Positions 24,368 through 34,715 of a DNA stretch of 64,000 nt are shown piece after piece. A program made the translations under genes and the position numbers. Every line of letters starts with the position of its first letter. Position 1 is the first letter of the stretch. The DNA comes from Hyphomicrobium sp. (GTDB lineage: Bacteria; Pseudomonadota; Alphaproteobacteria; Rhizobiales; Hyphomicrobiaceae): contig NZ_JAIETU010000017.1 of assembly GCF_019744875.1 (NCBI RefSeq), positions 62,001-126,000 of the forward strand, given 5' to 3'. The notes under the pieces were generated by a model. The model saw only the letters and a list, made by a program, of their open reading frames with translations, was not told where the DNA came from and did not search any database.

Positions 24368-26134
24368 ATGAGCTACGAGGCTCCAGTAGACGACATCCTG
24401 TTTGCACTCAAGACGGCCACCGATTTTTCCGGCGACCAGCGCGGTCTGGACGAGGATACGCTGCGCGCCGTGCTCGAGGAGGCCGGCAAGTTCGCGGCCG
24501 AGGAATTGGCGCCGCTGAACAAGGCGGGCGACAAGACCCCGGCCCGTTGGGTTAACGGCAAGGTGGTTGCCTCTCCCGGCTGGAAGGAGGCCTACGCGGC
24601 GTTCCGCGCGGCAGGCTGGAGCGCGCTGCCCTGCCCCGAGGAGTTCGGCGGTCAGGACCTGCCCGAAACGGTCGCGATGGCCGTCTGCGAAATGTGGAAT
24701 TCGGCCAACCTCGCGTTCGGCCTGTGCCCGCTGCTGACGCAGGGCGCCATCGACGCGCTGCACGTGGGCGGCTCGGAGGAGCTGAAGCAGCTCTATCTGC
24801 CCCGCATGATCAGCGGCGACTGGACCGGCACGATGAACCTCACCGAGCCGCACGCAGGATCGGATCTGAGCGTCATCAAGTCCCGCGCCGAGCGCAACGC
24901 GGACGGCACCTACCGCATCTTCGGCACCAAGATTTTTATCACCTACGGCGATCACGACCTTACCGAGAACATCGTCCATCTCGTGCTCGCGCGTCTTCCG
25001 GATGCGCCGGCCGGCACGCGCGGCATCTCGCTGTTCGTTGTTCCGAAGCGGCTGGTAAACGCCGATGGCACGCTCGGCGCCGAGAACGACGTCGTCTGCG
25101 CCGGCCTCGAACACAAGCTCGGCATCCACGGCAGCCCGACCGCCGTGATGAAGTTCGGCGAGAAGGACGGCGCCATCGGTCACCTCGTTGGCGAGGAGAA
25201 CCGCGGCCTCAACGTCATGTTCATCATGATGAATGCCGCGCGCCTTGCCGTTGGCATCCAGGGCGTCGCGATTGCGGAGCGCGCAACGCAGGTGGCGATC
25301 GCCTACGCCAAGGAGCGCCGCCAGGGCCGCACCGTCTCCTCGAAGGAGCCCGGCATGGTCGCGATCGCCGCCCATCCCGACGTGCGCCGGATGCTGCTCA
25401 CGATGAAATCGCTGACGCGCGCCGCCCGCGCGATCTGCTACGCGACCGCCAGCGAGGCCGATGCCGCGCGCCACGGCGAAACGGAACCCGACCGCCGCGC
25501 CGCCGCCGACCGCGCGGCCCTGCTGACGCCCATCGCCAAGGCGTTCTCGACCGACATCGGCTGCGAGGTGGCCTCGCTCGGCATCCAGGTGCACGGCGGC
25601 ATGGGCTTCATCGAGGAAACCGGCGCGGCGCAATACTATCGCGATGCGCGGATCCTTCCGATCTACGAGGGCACCAACGGCATCCAGGCAATCGACCTGA
25701 TCACGCGCAAGCTGCCGCTCTCGGGCGGCCATCTGGTCAAGAAGATGATCTCCGAATACGAGACCCTGGCGCGCCGCATCAAAGGCGTCGAACGGCTCGA
25801 AATCGGCCGCATGGGCCAGCGTCTGGCGTCGACGGTGGTGGCGCTGACGGAGGCGACCGACTGGATGGTGGAAGCGATCGAGCACACGCCCAATCTCGCT
25901 CTAGCAGGCGCCACACCCTATCTGCGATTGTTCGCCCTCACGGCCGGCGGCCACTATCTGGCCAAGGGCGCGATGCAGGCTCTGGAGCAGGGTGGCCCGC
26001 ACGCCATGGAGTCCGTTGGGCTCGCCCGCTTCTTCGCCGAGAACATTTCGGTGGCGGGGCCGGGGCTGGCGGCCATGGTAATGAGCGGCGGCCAATCGGT
26101 CATCGGCGCCCTGCCGGAGTTGACACCGGCGTGA
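24368..26134 (+). CDS. Acyl-CoA dehydrogenase (~590-residue subclass)
   Basis: A 588-residue flavoprotein that oxidises an acyl-CoA to the enoyl-CoA. Features are in family order: N-terminal helical domain, the FAD-contacting strands MNLTEPHAGSDLSVIKSRA near 158-176 and FGTKIFITYGDHDL near 190, the C-terminal helices, and IYEGTNGIQAIDL near 434 holding the candidate catalytic Glu. An extra ~130-residue C-terminal domain marks the longer subclass used for fatty-acid or related substrates. It stands alone, with no ETF or thiolase gene adjacent. The ATG at 24368 follows a GGAAAGGACATGCC context. Confidence 0.93.
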   Translation: MSYEAPVDDILFALKTATDFSGDQRGLDEDTLRAVLEEAGKFAAEELAPLNKAGDKTPARWVNGKVVASPGWKEAYAAFRAAGWSALPCPEEFGGQDLPETVAMAVCEMWNSANLAFGLCPLLTQGAIDALHVGGSEELKQLYLPRMISGDWTGTMNLTEPHAGSDLSVIKSRAERNADGTYRIFGTKIFITYGDHDLTENIVHLVLARLPDAPAGTRGISLFVVPKRLVNADGTLGAENDVVCAGLEHKLGIHGSPTAVMKFGEKDGAIGHLVGEENRGLNVMFIMMNAARLAVGIQGVAIAERATQVAIAYAKERRQGRTVSSKEPGMVAIAAHPDVRRMLLTMKSLTRAARAICYATASEADAARHGETEPDRRAAADRAALLTPIAKAFSTDIGCEVASLGIQVHGGMGFIEETGAAQYYRDARILPIYEGTNGIQAIDLITRKLPLSGGHLVKKMISEYETLARRIKGVERLEIGRMGQRLASTVVALTEATDWMVEAIEHTPNLALAGATPYLRLFALTAGGHYLAKGAMQALEQGGPHAMESVGLARFFAENISVAGPGLAAMVMSGGQSVIGALPELTPA

Positions 26135-26199
26135 CGCGCCGGACCCGGCTGACGAAATTTGATTGGCCTGCGCGGCTGGAGACGGAACGAGGACGATCG

Positions 26200-27717
26200 A
26201 TGCGGCGCATGCACGGCCTGGCCGGCCTTCTCATGATCCTCGTCGCCGCGACTGCGCCCTGGATGGCGGATCAGGCGGCTGCCGGCTGGCTGTCGCGCAT
26301 CGTGCGAGGAGCCGGCGAAACCAGTGGCGGCGCGACCCTCGGCAAGGCCGGCAAGCTGGGACTGGGCCTCGGTGCGCTCGACAATGCGGCAGCCCACGTC
26401 GCCGCGCTTCCGAAACTGGGCAAGGGCGCGGCGCTCGCCGCCCACATCACGCCCGAAGGTCATTGGAAGTTCGCCAACCGCGAGGGGCAGGTCTTCACCG
26501 CCGCAACGCCGGATGAGCTTGCGCGCGTCGGCGCCACGCTGGCTCCGGAAGCCCAGGCTGGCGAGAAGCTCGCGCTGTACCTGAGCGAAGACACCGTCTT
26601 CGCCAACCGCGCCGCGCTGAAAGACCTGCCGGACACCGCCGACCTGCATGTCGTCGTCGACAAGAGCGCCTACCGGCTTCGTCGCGGCGCGACGCTGGCC
26701 GACGTGGTCGCCGAGGTTCGCCCGAACATCGCGCTCACCCTCACCGATCGCGCCCTGTTCGAGGAGGCGATCCACCGCCTGGCCCGTCCCCTCAACCGCT
26801 CGGATATCCGCGTTCTGGCGCTCGAAACCGGCGGGCCGCGCAACCTGTCGTCCGTCCCCCGTTTCGACCCGGCGACGAAAGCCGCCCTGGTCGACCAGGT
26901 CGACCCGTCGGCGCTGGAGAACGCGCTGGCCGGCCTCAAGGGGCAGACAGCCGTCATCTCCGGTCGTGTCGAAGGCGGCACGCTCAAGTTTCGCCCGTCG
27001 AAGGGGCCCGAGCAAAGCCTCGATATCGCGGCCCTCGTTCAGTCGGCCGAAGCAGCCGACGTCAATCTCGTCGTCATCGGCGCGGGCGCGTCGCACCAGC
27101 CGGGCGGCCGCAACTGGCTCTGGCAGCGCGTCGCGGTCGCCGGTCTCGACGATGCGTTGCAGCGCGCCACGTTCGCCGATTTTCTGGCGTCCCTCGGAGA
27201 CGGCGCCAGCGAGCTGATGCTCAAGGCGTCTCCCGGCTCGCACGGGCGTGTCGTCCTGTCGGCAACCCCTCAGTCCACGTCCACCTTGCCGCTCGGCGAC
27301 ACGCTCGGCGAATGGATGGGAGAGATTACGGGGCACGTGGCCGTCAAGTCGGTGGAGGTCTTCGCCCGCGACTCCGAGCGGGAGCGTGAGCTGGACAGCC
27401 GCATCATCCCGGGCATTCCGAGCGGCATCCAGATTGCCTACCTGAGCGCCGCCGTGCTGGGCGTGCTGAGCCTGCCGGTGCTGCTGCGCTGGTGGTCGCG
27501 CATCTGGCCGCAGGAACGCCGGGAGGAGTATGCCGGCCGGGTCGGGTTCTACGCCGCGAAAACGGCGCGGTGGCTCGCGTTCATCATGTTTTTCCTTCCC
27601 GCAGCCGGCATTCCGGCGTTCGCCTGGACGTGCCTTCTGATGTTGCGCGACACGATCACCGCGCCCTTCCGCGCCTTGGGCTGGCTTCGCGCCCGTCTCA
27701 CGCAGCCGCGCGCTTGA
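26200..27717 (+). CDS. Exported protein with two C-terminal TM segments, unknown
   Basis: A 505-residue protein. Signal-like N-terminus (MHGLAGLLMILVAATAPWM, ending DQAAAG); a long periplasmic region (about 30-400) with mixed alpha/beta character, including HVVVDKSAYRLRRG and VNLVVIGAGASHQPGGRNWLW; then two TM segments (about 413-432 and 460-482) and a basic tail. I recognise no domain. The open frame continues upstream to 24694, but that part is out of frame with, and inside, the acyl-CoA dehydrogenase gene. ATG 26200 has ACGAGGAC before it. Confidence 0.75.
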   Translation: MRRMHGLAGLLMILVAATAPWMADQAAAGWLSRIVRGAGETSGGATLGKAGKLGLGLGALDNAAAHVAALPKLGKGAALAAHITPEGHWKFANREGQVFTAATPDELARVGATLAPEAQAGEKLALYLSEDTVFANRAALKDLPDTADLHVVVDKSAYRLRRGATLADVVAEVRPNIALTLTDRALFEEAIHRLARPLNRSDIRVLALETGGPRNLSSVPRFDPATKAALVDQVDPSALENALAGLKGQTAVISGRVEGGTLKFRPSKGPEQSLDIAALVQSAEAADVNLVVIGAGASHQPGGRNWLWQRVAVAGLDDALQRATFADFLASLGDGASELMLKASPGSHGRVVLSATPQSTSTLPLGDTLGEWMGEITGHVAVKSVEVFARDSERERELDSRIIPGIPSGIQIAYLSAAVLGVLSLPVLLRWWSRIWPQERREEYAGRVGFYAAKTARWLAFIMFFLPAAGIPAFAWTCLLMLRDTITAPFRALGWLRARLTQPRA

Positions 27718-27811
27718 CCTGTGTGCCAGCCGTCAAATTGCTGGCCACGCGGGTCGCCTTGGCTATCATGGCCTCAACAAAAAACTGAGGAAGCGCTCGA
27801 GGCCTTGAAGC

Positions 27812-28762
27812 ATGGCGACACTGCTGCTGACCCATCCCGCGTTCGTCGAACACGACACAGGACGCGGACATCCCGAACGCCCCGATCGCATGCGCGCGAT
27901 CGACAAGGTCCTCGCCCACGAAAGCTACAACGCCCTTGAGCGCGCCGAAGCGCCCATACGCCTCGACGTGGAGGAAGAGATCCGCCGCGTGCATCCCGCC
28001 GATCATCTCGCCAAGATCAAGGGCGCGGCGGAACTGGCGAAGAAGAGCGGCAAGAGCGTCTACATCGACGGCGAGACGGTCATGTCGCTCGGCACGTATG
28101 AAGCCGCGATCCGCGCCGTCGGCGCCGGCCTCGAAGCCGTCGACGAGGTCATGAGCGGACGCGTCGCCAACGCCTTCTGCCAGGTCCGCCCGCCGGGCCA
28201 TCACGCCGAGGCGGATCGCATCATGGGCTTTTGCATGTTCTCGAACGCCGCCATCGCCGCGCACTACGCGCGTGCGCGCCACGGCGCCGAGCGCGTCGCC
28301 GTCGTCGATTTCGACGTCCACCACGGCAACGGTACGCAGGACATCTTCTGGTCCGACAAAGACCTGTTCTACGGCTCGACCCACCAGATGCCGCTGTTTC
28401 CGGGTACCGGCGAGCTTTCCGAAACCGGCGTCGGTAACATCTGGAACGCCCCCCTGCGGGAAGGCGACACGGGCGAAACGTTCCGCGACGCCTTCACGAA
28501 CCGCATTCTGGGCCCGTTGCACAATTTCGGCCCCGATCTGATCGTGATCTCGGCCGGCTTCGATGCCCACAAGCGCGATCCCCTCGGCGGCCTTCGCCTT
28601 GTGGAAGCGGATTTCATGTGGGCCACCGAACGGCTCGGAAAGGTCGCCGAAACCCACTGCAAGCGCCGCATGGTGTCGATGCTGGAGGGCGGCTACGATC
28701 TCGATGCGCTCGCAACTTCGGTCGCCGTGCATGTCCGGACGCTGATGGACATCGGCAGCTAA
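27812..28762 (+). CDS. Histone-deacetylase-family amidohydrolase
   Basis: A 316-residue zinc-dependent deacetylase-like enzyme of the bacterial HDAC/acetoin-utilisation/polyamine-deacetylase superfamily. Active-site motifs are complete: RPPGHHAE near 128-135, DFDVHHGNGTQDIF near 167-180 (metal ligands Asp and His), SAGFDAH near 249-255 and EGGYD near 290-294. It is followed within ~90 bases by xseB and then dxs, an arrangement common in alphaproteobacteria. The physiological substrate is unknown; acetylated polyamines are a family possibility. Confidence 0.92.
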   Translation: MATLLLTHPAFVEHDTGRGHPERPDRMRAIDKVLAHESYNALERAEAPIRLDVEEEIRRVHPADHLAKIKGAAELAKKSGKSVYIDGETVMSLGTYEAAIRAVGAGLEAVDEVMSGRVANAFCQVRPPGHHAEADRIMGFCMFSNAAIAAHYARARHGAERVAVVDFDVHHGNGTQDIFWSDKDLFYGSTHQMPLFPGTGELSETGVGNIWNAPLREGDTGETFRDAFTNRILGPLHNFGPDLIVISAGFDAHKRDPLGGLRLVEADFMWATERLGKVAETHCKRRMVSMLEGGYDLDALATSVAVHVRTLMDIGS

Positions 28763-28850
28763 CGGGTTGATTTCATGAGGTGAATGAGTTCGTGCGCGCT
28801 GCCGCTCCAGGCACTAGATTCGCCTCAGGGAATCACAAGGCCGAGACGGA

Positions 28851-29105
28851 ATGAACAAACCGCCGAGCAAGAACGCCGACATCAAGGAACTGAGCTTCGA
28901 GCGCGCTTTGAAGGAGCTGGAGACCATCGTCAGCCGCCTCGAGCGCGGCGATGTCGAGCTCGAGGAAAGCATCACCATTTATGAGCGCGGCGAAGCTCTG
29001 CGCGAGCACTGCGACCGGCTGTTGAAGCAGGCCGAAGCCCGCGTCGAGAAGCTGACTGTCGGCAATGGCGTGCCGCGGGGCCTTGAGCCGCTCGATCCGG
29101 AGTAA
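28851..29105 (+). CDS. xseB: Exodeoxyribonuclease VII small subunit
   Basis: An 84-residue protein with the XseB core: [18 protein letters not shown], then [19 protein letters not shown], then [11 protein letters not shown]. It is the accessory subunit of the single-strand-specific nuclease with XseA, which is not in the window. Length is normal. The gene stands between the HDAC-like gene and dxs. Confidence 0.95.
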   Translation: MNKPPSKNADIKELSFERALKELETIVSRLERGDVELEESITIYERGEALREHCDRLLKQAEARVEKLTVGNGVPRGLEPLDPE

Positions 29106-29384
29106 GAGCGTCCGGGCGTTTGGCTGGAGCGCGGCTAAGCCACGCAGCGCTTCGGCATGGCCCGCGCAGCGCTCATGCCGGCGCGAAGGCGCGCTTCGGA
29201 TCGGGAGGTTATCCCGTACTGTTCCGCTTGCTGTACGTTCTGCCGCAGCTATCGCCCGTATTTGCCGGACATCCGCCCTTCATCCGCCGCACGTTAGGCG
29301 CTAGACTGTCCGGTGAAAAATGTGGCTGCGCGGCTTTGAGCCTGGAATTTCGGCAGCCTCCAGACCCATGGACAATGCCCGATC

Positions 29385-31289
29385 GTGAGTAAAACTCCGC
29401 TTCTCGACAAGATCGTTACGCCTGAGGATCTGCGTCGGCATCCCGAGACCGAGCTTCGTCAGATTGCCGACGAGCTGCGCCATGAAACCATCGAGACCGT
29501 CTCGGTAACGGGCGGGCATCTCGGCGCGGGCCTCGGAGTCGTCGAGCTGACGGTGGCGCTCCACTGGGTGTTCGACACGCCGCGCGACCGGCTGATCTGG
29601 GACGTCGGCCACCAATCCTATCCGCACAAGATTCTGACCGGCCGTCGCGACCGCATTCGCACGTTGCGCCAGGGCGGCGGTCTGTCCGGCTTCACCAAGC
29701 GCGCGGAGAGCGACTACGATCCGTTCGGCGCCGCGCATTCCTCGACATCGATCTCGGCCGGCCTCGGCATGGCGGTCGCGCGCGATCTCAAGGGTGAGCA
29801 GAACAACGTCATCTGCGTCATCGGTGATGGCGCCATGAGCGCGGGCATGGCCTACGAGGCGATGAACAACGCCGGTGCCCGCGACGAGCGCCTGATCGTC
29901 GTCCTGAACGACAACGACATGTCGATTGCCCCGCCCACGGGCGCGTTCTCGTCCTATCTCGCGCGCGTCACGTCGAGCGGCACGTACCTGCAACTCCGCG
30001 ACTTCGCCAAGCAGCTTGCCAAGCGGCTGCCGAAGAGCTGGGAGCGCCGCGCCGCGCGCATGGAGGAATACACGCGCCACCTCTGGCAGGGCGGCATGTG
30101 GTTTGAGGAGCTGGGCTTCTATTACGTGGGCCCCATCGACGGCCATGATCTCGATCAGCTTCTGCCCGTGCTCAAGAATGTGCGCGAGACCAAGCAGGGC
30201 CCGATCCTGGTGCACGTCGTCACGAAGAAGGGCAAGGGCTACGCGCCCGCCGAAGCGTCCGATGACAAGTACCACGGCGTGGCGCGCTTCAACGTCGTGA
30301 CCGGCGCGCAGGTCAAGCCGAAGCAGAACGCGCCGAGCTACACGCGCGTGTTCGCCGACAGCCTGATCGCCGAAGCCCGCAAGGACAAGCGCATCGTCGC
30401 CATCACGGCTGCGATGCCGGACGGCACGGGCCTCGATCTGTTCGGCAAGGAATTCCCCGACCGTACCTTCGATGTCGGCATCGCCGAGCAGCACGCCGTG
30501 ACGTTTGCCGCCGGCCTCGCCACCGAAGGCCTGAAGCCGTTCTGCGCGCTCTACTCCACGTTCCTCCAGCGTGCCTACGACCAGGTCGTGCACGACGTGG
30601 CGATCCAGCGTTTGCCTGTCCGCTTTGCAATTGACCGCGCCGGCCTCGTCGGTGCCGATGGACCGACGCACGCCGGATCGTTCGATCTCGCCTATCTCGG
30701 CTGCCTGCCCGACTTCGTCATCATGGCTGCGGCAGATGAGGCCGAGCTCGTGCACATGGTCGCGACGGCCGCCGCAATCGACGACCGCCCGTGCGCGTTC
30801 CGCTATCCGCGCGGCGAGGGGCTGGGCCTCGATCGCCCCGCCGAGGGCGTACCCCTTCCCATCGGCAAGGGACGCATCGTGCGCGAAGGCACGACTGTTG
30901 CCATTCTCTCGCTCGGCACGCGTCTGGCCGAAGCGATGAAGGCCGCCGACCAGCTGGCCGCCATGGGCCTCTCGGCGACCGTTGCTGACGCGCGCTTCAT
31001 GAAGCCGCTCGATCGCGAGCTGATCGCGCGTCTCGCCAAGGAGCACGAGGTTCTGATTACCGTCGAGGAAGGCTCGATGGGTGGCTTCGGCGCCCACGTT
31101 CTCCACGAGCTGGCGGACTCGGGCGCGCTCGATCGCGGCCTCAAAGTCCGCACCATGGTGCTGCCCGATACGTTCATCGATCACGATGCGCCTGCGCGCA
31201 TGTACGAGCAGGCGGGCCTCACCGCCTCCGGCATCGTCGGCACCGCGCTCGCAGCCCTCGGGCGCGACGCCCTCGCAAGCCGCGCCTGA
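29385..31289 (+). CDS. dxs: 1-Deoxy-D-xylulose-5-phosphate synthase
   Basis: A 634-residue thiamine-diphosphate enzyme, the first step of the MEP isoprenoid pathway, condensing pyruvate with glyceraldehyde 3-phosphate. Visible features: [15 protein letters not shown] near 73-87, [13 protein letters not shown] near 122-134, the ThDP motif [18 protein letters not shown] ending in NDNDMSI near 150-180, and the transketolase-like [15 protein letters not shown] near 363-377. Full length. The GTG at 29385 starts the conserved [11 protein letters not shown] downstream acyltransferase gene is 121 bases away. Confidence 0.97.
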   Translation: MSKTPLLDKIVTPEDLRRHPETELRQIADELRHETIETVSVTGGHLGAGLGVVELTVALHWVFDTPRDRLIWDVGHQSYPHKILTGRRDRIRTLRQGGGLSGFTKRAESDYDPFGAAHSSTSISAGLGMAVARDLKGEQNNVICVIGDGAMSAGMAYEAMNNAGARDERLIVVLNDNDMSIAPPTGAFSSYLARVTSSGTYLQLRDFAKQLAKRLPKSWERRAARMEEYTRHLWQGGMWFEELGFYYVGPIDGHDLDQLLPVLKNVRETKQGPILVHVVTKKGKGYAPAEASDDKYHGVARFNVVTGAQVKPKQNAPSYTRVFADSLIAEARKDKRIVAITAAMPDGTGLDLFGKEFPDRTFDVGIAEQHAVTFAAGLATEGLKPFCALYSTFLQRAYDQVVHDVAIQRLPVRFAIDRAGLVGADGPTHAGSFDLAYLGCLPDFVIMAAADEAELVHMVATAAAIDDRPCAFRYPRGEGLGLDRPAEGVPLPIGKGRIVREGTTVAILSLGTRLAEAMKAADQLAAMGLSATVADARFMKPLDRELIARLAKEHEVLITVEEGSMGGFGAHVLHELADSGALDRGLKVRTMVLPDTFIDHDAPARMYEQAGLTASGIVGTALAALGRDALASRA

Positions 31290-31410
31290 CCGGTTGCCCG
31301 GGCTCTGCCAGGGAGCGCGGCACGGTGGGTGGGCAAATCGCAACGCGGCGGGAAATCCGGATGAAGGTCACAGTCGTGCGGATCCACGGCGATCGCGGCG
31401 CCCGCGTCCG

Positions 31411-33411
31411 ATGAGCGCCTCTGACGTCCCCGCGCGATATCGGCCCGACATCGATGGTCTGCGGGCGCTGTCGATCCTTGCCGTCGTTCTGCACCATTTC
31501 GACGTGCCGTTTTTCGGCGGCGGCTTCGTTGGCGTCGACGTGTTCTTCGTCATCTCCGGGTATCTCATCACTAGCATCGTGCTGGCCGATATCCGCAAGA
31601 ACGCGTTCAGCTTCCGCCGCTTTTATGAGCGCCGCGCGCGCCGCCTGCTGCCCACGCTGTCGATTGTCCTTCTCGCGACGTTCGCGCTCGCGGTGGTCGT
31701 TCTCACGCCTCAGGACGTCCAGATTTTTTCCAAGAGCATGTTCTACACGCTGATCTTCGCCGCAAATCTGTTCTTCGCCGAGCAGGGCGGTTATTTCAGC
31801 GCGTCGCTCGAAAACGCACCCCTGTTGCATACGTGGTCGCTCGCGGTCGAAGAGCAGTTCTACATCGTCTGGCCGATCGTTCTCTTGGCGCTTGCGCGCG
31901 TTCTGCCGCGGTGGACGTTGCCCGTGACCGCGGTTCTGATCGCGCTGTCGTTCGGCGCCGCACTGATGCTCGGCGACAGCCACGGTTCGGGAGCGTTTTT
32001 CTATCCGCACACGCGCGCCTGGGAGCTTTTGGCGGGATGCAGCCTCGCGATGGGCGTGCCGCAGGCGCGGCGCGGCCTGGCAGAGGGCGCGAGCGCTCTG
32101 GGGCTCGGTCTGATCCTGTTCGCGATCTTCTCCTACGACGACCAAACGATTTTTCCAGGTCTGGCGACCGTCGCGCCCGTGCTCGGCGCAGCGCTTGTCA
32201 TCTGGTCCGGTGCAACTACGGCGACACGCGTGAGCCAGGTGCTGGCGTGGCGGCCGTTCGTGTTCGTGGGCCTCGTCTCGTATGCCTGGTATCTGTGGCA
32301 TTGGCCGCTGCTCGTGCTGTATCGCTACCGCGTCGAGCGAGCCTTGGACCTATCCGAAACCACCGGCCTGATCCTCCTGTCTTTCGCGCTCGCCGTCGCA
32401 TCGTGGCGCTTCCTCGAGCAGCCGGTGCGCCACGGCGCATTCTGGAAGCCGCGCCCGTTCGCGGTAGGGGCGGCGTCTGCTTCGGTTGCGATCCTCTTGG
32501 GCATGGCCGCGTCCGGCTTCGCCACAGAAGGCTTCATCGCGCGATATCCGGTGGCGATGCAGGAGCTGACGCGCAAACGTCTGGCCAGCCGGGTCGAGGA
32601 CACGGCGTGTCCGCGTCAGACCGCGGAGGCCCTTGATGCGGGGAGTTTGTGCCGGGTGTGGGACGCGGGTGCAGAAGCCCCATCCGTGCTCTTGTGGGGC
32701 GACAGTCACGCCAGCGTATTGCGACCCGTGTTCCGCGACCTTGCGGGTGCCTCGAACGTCTCGGTGACGTACGTCGGAACGCCGGCCTGTCCGCCGCTGA
32801 TCGGTGTCGGCCGCAATCGGGGCAACGGTGCCGAGGCCTGTGAGAAAGTGAATGCGGCCGTGGCCCGCCTGCTGCAGCAGGGCGGCTTCAGGGATGTCGT
32901 GCTCGCCGCGCGATGGAACTACTACGCGCTCGGTCATGACGCCGGAGATCCGGTTGACAGGAGCCACTTCCTCCGCGACGCCCAGACGGTCGAAGCCTCG
33001 CTCGAAGAGAACAGGGCCGCGATCACGCGCTCACTCGCTCCCACCATCGCCGCCATTACCGCGTCCGGCGCCCGCGCCTGGATCGTCATGGAGCCGCCGT
33101 ATGTCGGCTACGACGTACCCAATCGCATGGCGCGCACGATGATGCACAGCGAGCCGCAGGATCGAATGTTCGCAATCGACACTGCAGAGAATGTCAAACG
33201 CAGCCAGTTCATCCGCAGCGCCATCGATGGCCTGCCTGTGACAATCCTCGATCCGGCCGATGCGTTATGCGAGGGGCAACGATGCCTGGCTGTCGCTGGC
33301 GGAAAGCCGCTCTACTTCGACGACAACCATCTCTCCGTCTACGGCACCGACCGGCTGAAGCGGCTGCTCGGCGAAGTGTTTACGGGAAATCGGGGAACAC
33401 CGAGCCGATAA
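31411..33411 (+). CDS. OafA/YrhL-type membrane O-acyltransferase with SGNH domain
   Basis: A 666-residue protein. The acyltransferase-3 domain (about 8-360) has about eleven TM segments, with YRPDIDGLRALSILAVVLHH near residues 9-28, FFVISGYLI and HTWSLAVEEQFYI. A C-terminal periplasmic SGNH domain (about 410-660) carries LLWGDSHASV and DDNHLSVYG. Such fused proteins acetylate cell-surface polysaccharide or peptidoglycan-linked glycans. The target here is unknown. The ATG at 31411 is chosen because the family start follows at once. The frame upstream runs into dxs and is not used. Confidence 0.93.
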   Translation: MSASDVPARYRPDIDGLRALSILAVVLHHFDVPFFGGGFVGVDVFFVISGYLITSIVLADIRKNAFSFRRFYERRARRLLPTLSIVLLATFALAVVVLTPQDVQIFSKSMFYTLIFAANLFFAEQGGYFSASLENAPLLHTWSLAVEEQFYIVWPIVLLALARVLPRWTLPVTAVLIALSFGAALMLGDSHGSGAFFYPHTRAWELLAGCSLAMGVPQARRGLAEGASALGLGLILFAIFSYDDQTIFPGLATVAPVLGAALVIWSGATTATRVSQVLAWRPFVFVGLVSYAWYLWHWPLLVLYRYRVERALDLSETTGLILLSFALAVASWRFLEQPVRHGAFWKPRPFAVGAASASVAILLGMAASGFATEGFIARYPVAMQELTRKRLASRVEDTACPRQTAEALDAGSLCRVWDAGAEAPSVLLWGDSHASVLRPVFRDLAGASNVSVTYVGTPACPPLIGVGRNRGNGAEACEKVNAAVARLLQQGGFRDVVLAARWNYYALGHDAGDPVDRSHFLRDAQTVEASLEENRAAITRSLAPTIAAITASGARAWIVMEPPYVGYDVPNRMARTMMHSEPQDRMFAIDTAENVKRSQFIRSAIDGLPVTILDPADALCEGQRCLAVAGGKPLYFDDNHLSVYGTDRLKRLLGEVFTGNRGTPSR

Positions 33412-33460
33412 CGGCCCCAGGAGTGTTCGGCGCGAACTACTGCGCGTGGAGCAGGGCCGC

Positions 33461-34621
33461 TTACTCGATTGCCGCCAGCACGGCGCCCGCGCACATGGCG
33501 GCCATCGCGGCGGCGGCGGGCCTCCCGTAGCGCCCGCCCGCCACGCGGACTTCAGGTGACAGCCGCAGATAGAAATCTCGCGCCAGCGGGCGCACATGGC
33601 GGCGCAGCTCCGCGACGCCGCGCCCAACGTGGGTCAGCGCCACGGCGTAGTCGTCGATCGCGACGCCCGTCTCGGAGCGCGCCCACTGGCGCTTATAGCC
33701 GTCTGAGGGCGCCAAGAGATCGTACCGCGAAAAGCCCTGATCGAAGGCCCATGCGATGGTGCGGAGCATCTGCTCCTGCCCCGGGCTGAACGCACTGAGG
33801 TTCGGGTCGTAGGCGCCGAGGTACGACACGTACGTGTCGCGTTCGCAGAAGCCCACTTCGATTGCGGTGTGCTTGTCGCCGGCGCGCAGCGAGGTCACGA
33901 CGGCAGTACCCGAAGCGACCGCCGAACGGAGCATCTTTTGCCAGGTGCCGGCGTCGAAAACCGGGCTCGAAATGCCGCGCGCTTGAAGCCACTCGCGCTT
34001 CCAGGCGACCGCCGTGTCGAACGCATCCGTCGCTTCCGTACCGAACAGCACGTCGAACGACAGCGGCCCGTGGGCGGCCTCGAGCTTCTGGCGCCGCTGG
34101 CGGCGGTTGCGCCGCGTCGGGCTCGAGAACGACGCGTCGTAGGCCGCGAACGTCTTGTAGGCGTTGAGGTCGATGTAGAGCGCCGTCTCGCGCGCGTTCT
34201 GGGATTGGCCGTGGACGCCGAGCGCATCGTAGAGGCCGCTGTCCTCGCGGACCTTTCGCAACAGCAGGATGTCGAGACCCACTTTGCTGAGCGCGTTGCA
34301 CAGCGACGGCATGTCGTCGGGCGAGATCGCCCAGCCGACGGTGTTCGTATATTGCGCCAGCGGATAGACGAGCGGCACGGCCGCGCGCGTTCCGATGATG
34401 CGCTCGCGCCGCAGCGGCAGCAGCGTCATCGTCAGGCCGTCTCGGCGGATCGACGCGACCAGCGGCTCTCCGCCTTCGCGGGTGATGGCCTTGGCGGCCT
34501 GGCGCACGAGGTCGAATTGTTCGAACGCGCCCGCGCCGCCAACGCGCATGCCGACATCGTGCCACACCGGCTCGAGGGCCAGGATAGCGTCATAGCCCGA
34601 TACGATTTCGATCTCGCTCAT
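33461..34621 (-). CDS. FemAB/CelD-like GNAT acyltransferase (BioF2-like)
   Basis: A 386-residue protein with the Acetyltransf_6 (CelD/BcsL) pattern, a double GNAT fold. The central segment SSPTRRNRRQRRQKLEAAHG is a typical Arg-rich helix of the family, and the C-terminal GNAT core runs FCERDTYVSYLGAYDPNLSAFSPGQEQML then YDLLAPSDGYKRQW. These proteins are linked to extracellular polysaccharide biosynthesis or wall modification. It sits directly downstream of ftsI on the same strand (94-base gap), where murE normally is. Confidence 0.82.
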   Translation of the reverse strand: MSEIEIVSGYDAILALEPVWHDVGMRVGGAGAFEQFDLVRQAAKAITREGGEPLVASIRRDGLTMTLLPLRRERIIGTRAAVPLVYPLAQYTNTVGWAISPDDMPSLCNALSKVGLDILLLRKVREDSGLYDALGVHGQSQNARETALYIDLNAYKTFAAYDASFSSPTRRNRRQRRQKLEAAHGPLSFDVLFGTEATDAFDTAVAWKREWLQARGISSPVFDAGTWQKMLRSAVASGTAVVTSLRAGDKHTAIEVGFCERDTYVSYLGAYDPNLSAFSPGQEQMLRTIAWAFDQGFSRYDLLAPSDGYKRQWARSETGVAIDDYAVALTHVGRGVAELRRHVRPLARDFYLRLSPEVRVAGGRYGRPAAAAMAAMCAGAVLAAIE

Positions 34622-34715
34622 GGCGAAACGGCGGCCTCTGCAACGCGGCGCAAGCTGTGCGGATTTCCGCGCGGACTATCCACCACCAACGGTTGTGATT
34701 GCGTTAAATGAGGCC

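Noticed and set aside
24209-25885. Long open frame on the minus strand opposite the acyl-CoA dehydrogenase gene
   Set aside because: His/Arg/Gly-rich translation with no domain, entirely antisense to a well-supported gene; typical of GC-rich DNA.
24694-26199. Upstream half of a 1007-codon plus-strand frame
   Set aside because: Overlaps the acyl-CoA dehydrogenase in another frame and is Arg-rich; only the part from ATG 26200 looks like protein.
29301-31343. 680-codon minus-strand frame opposite dxs
   Set aside because: Antisense shadow; dxs has all its motifs.
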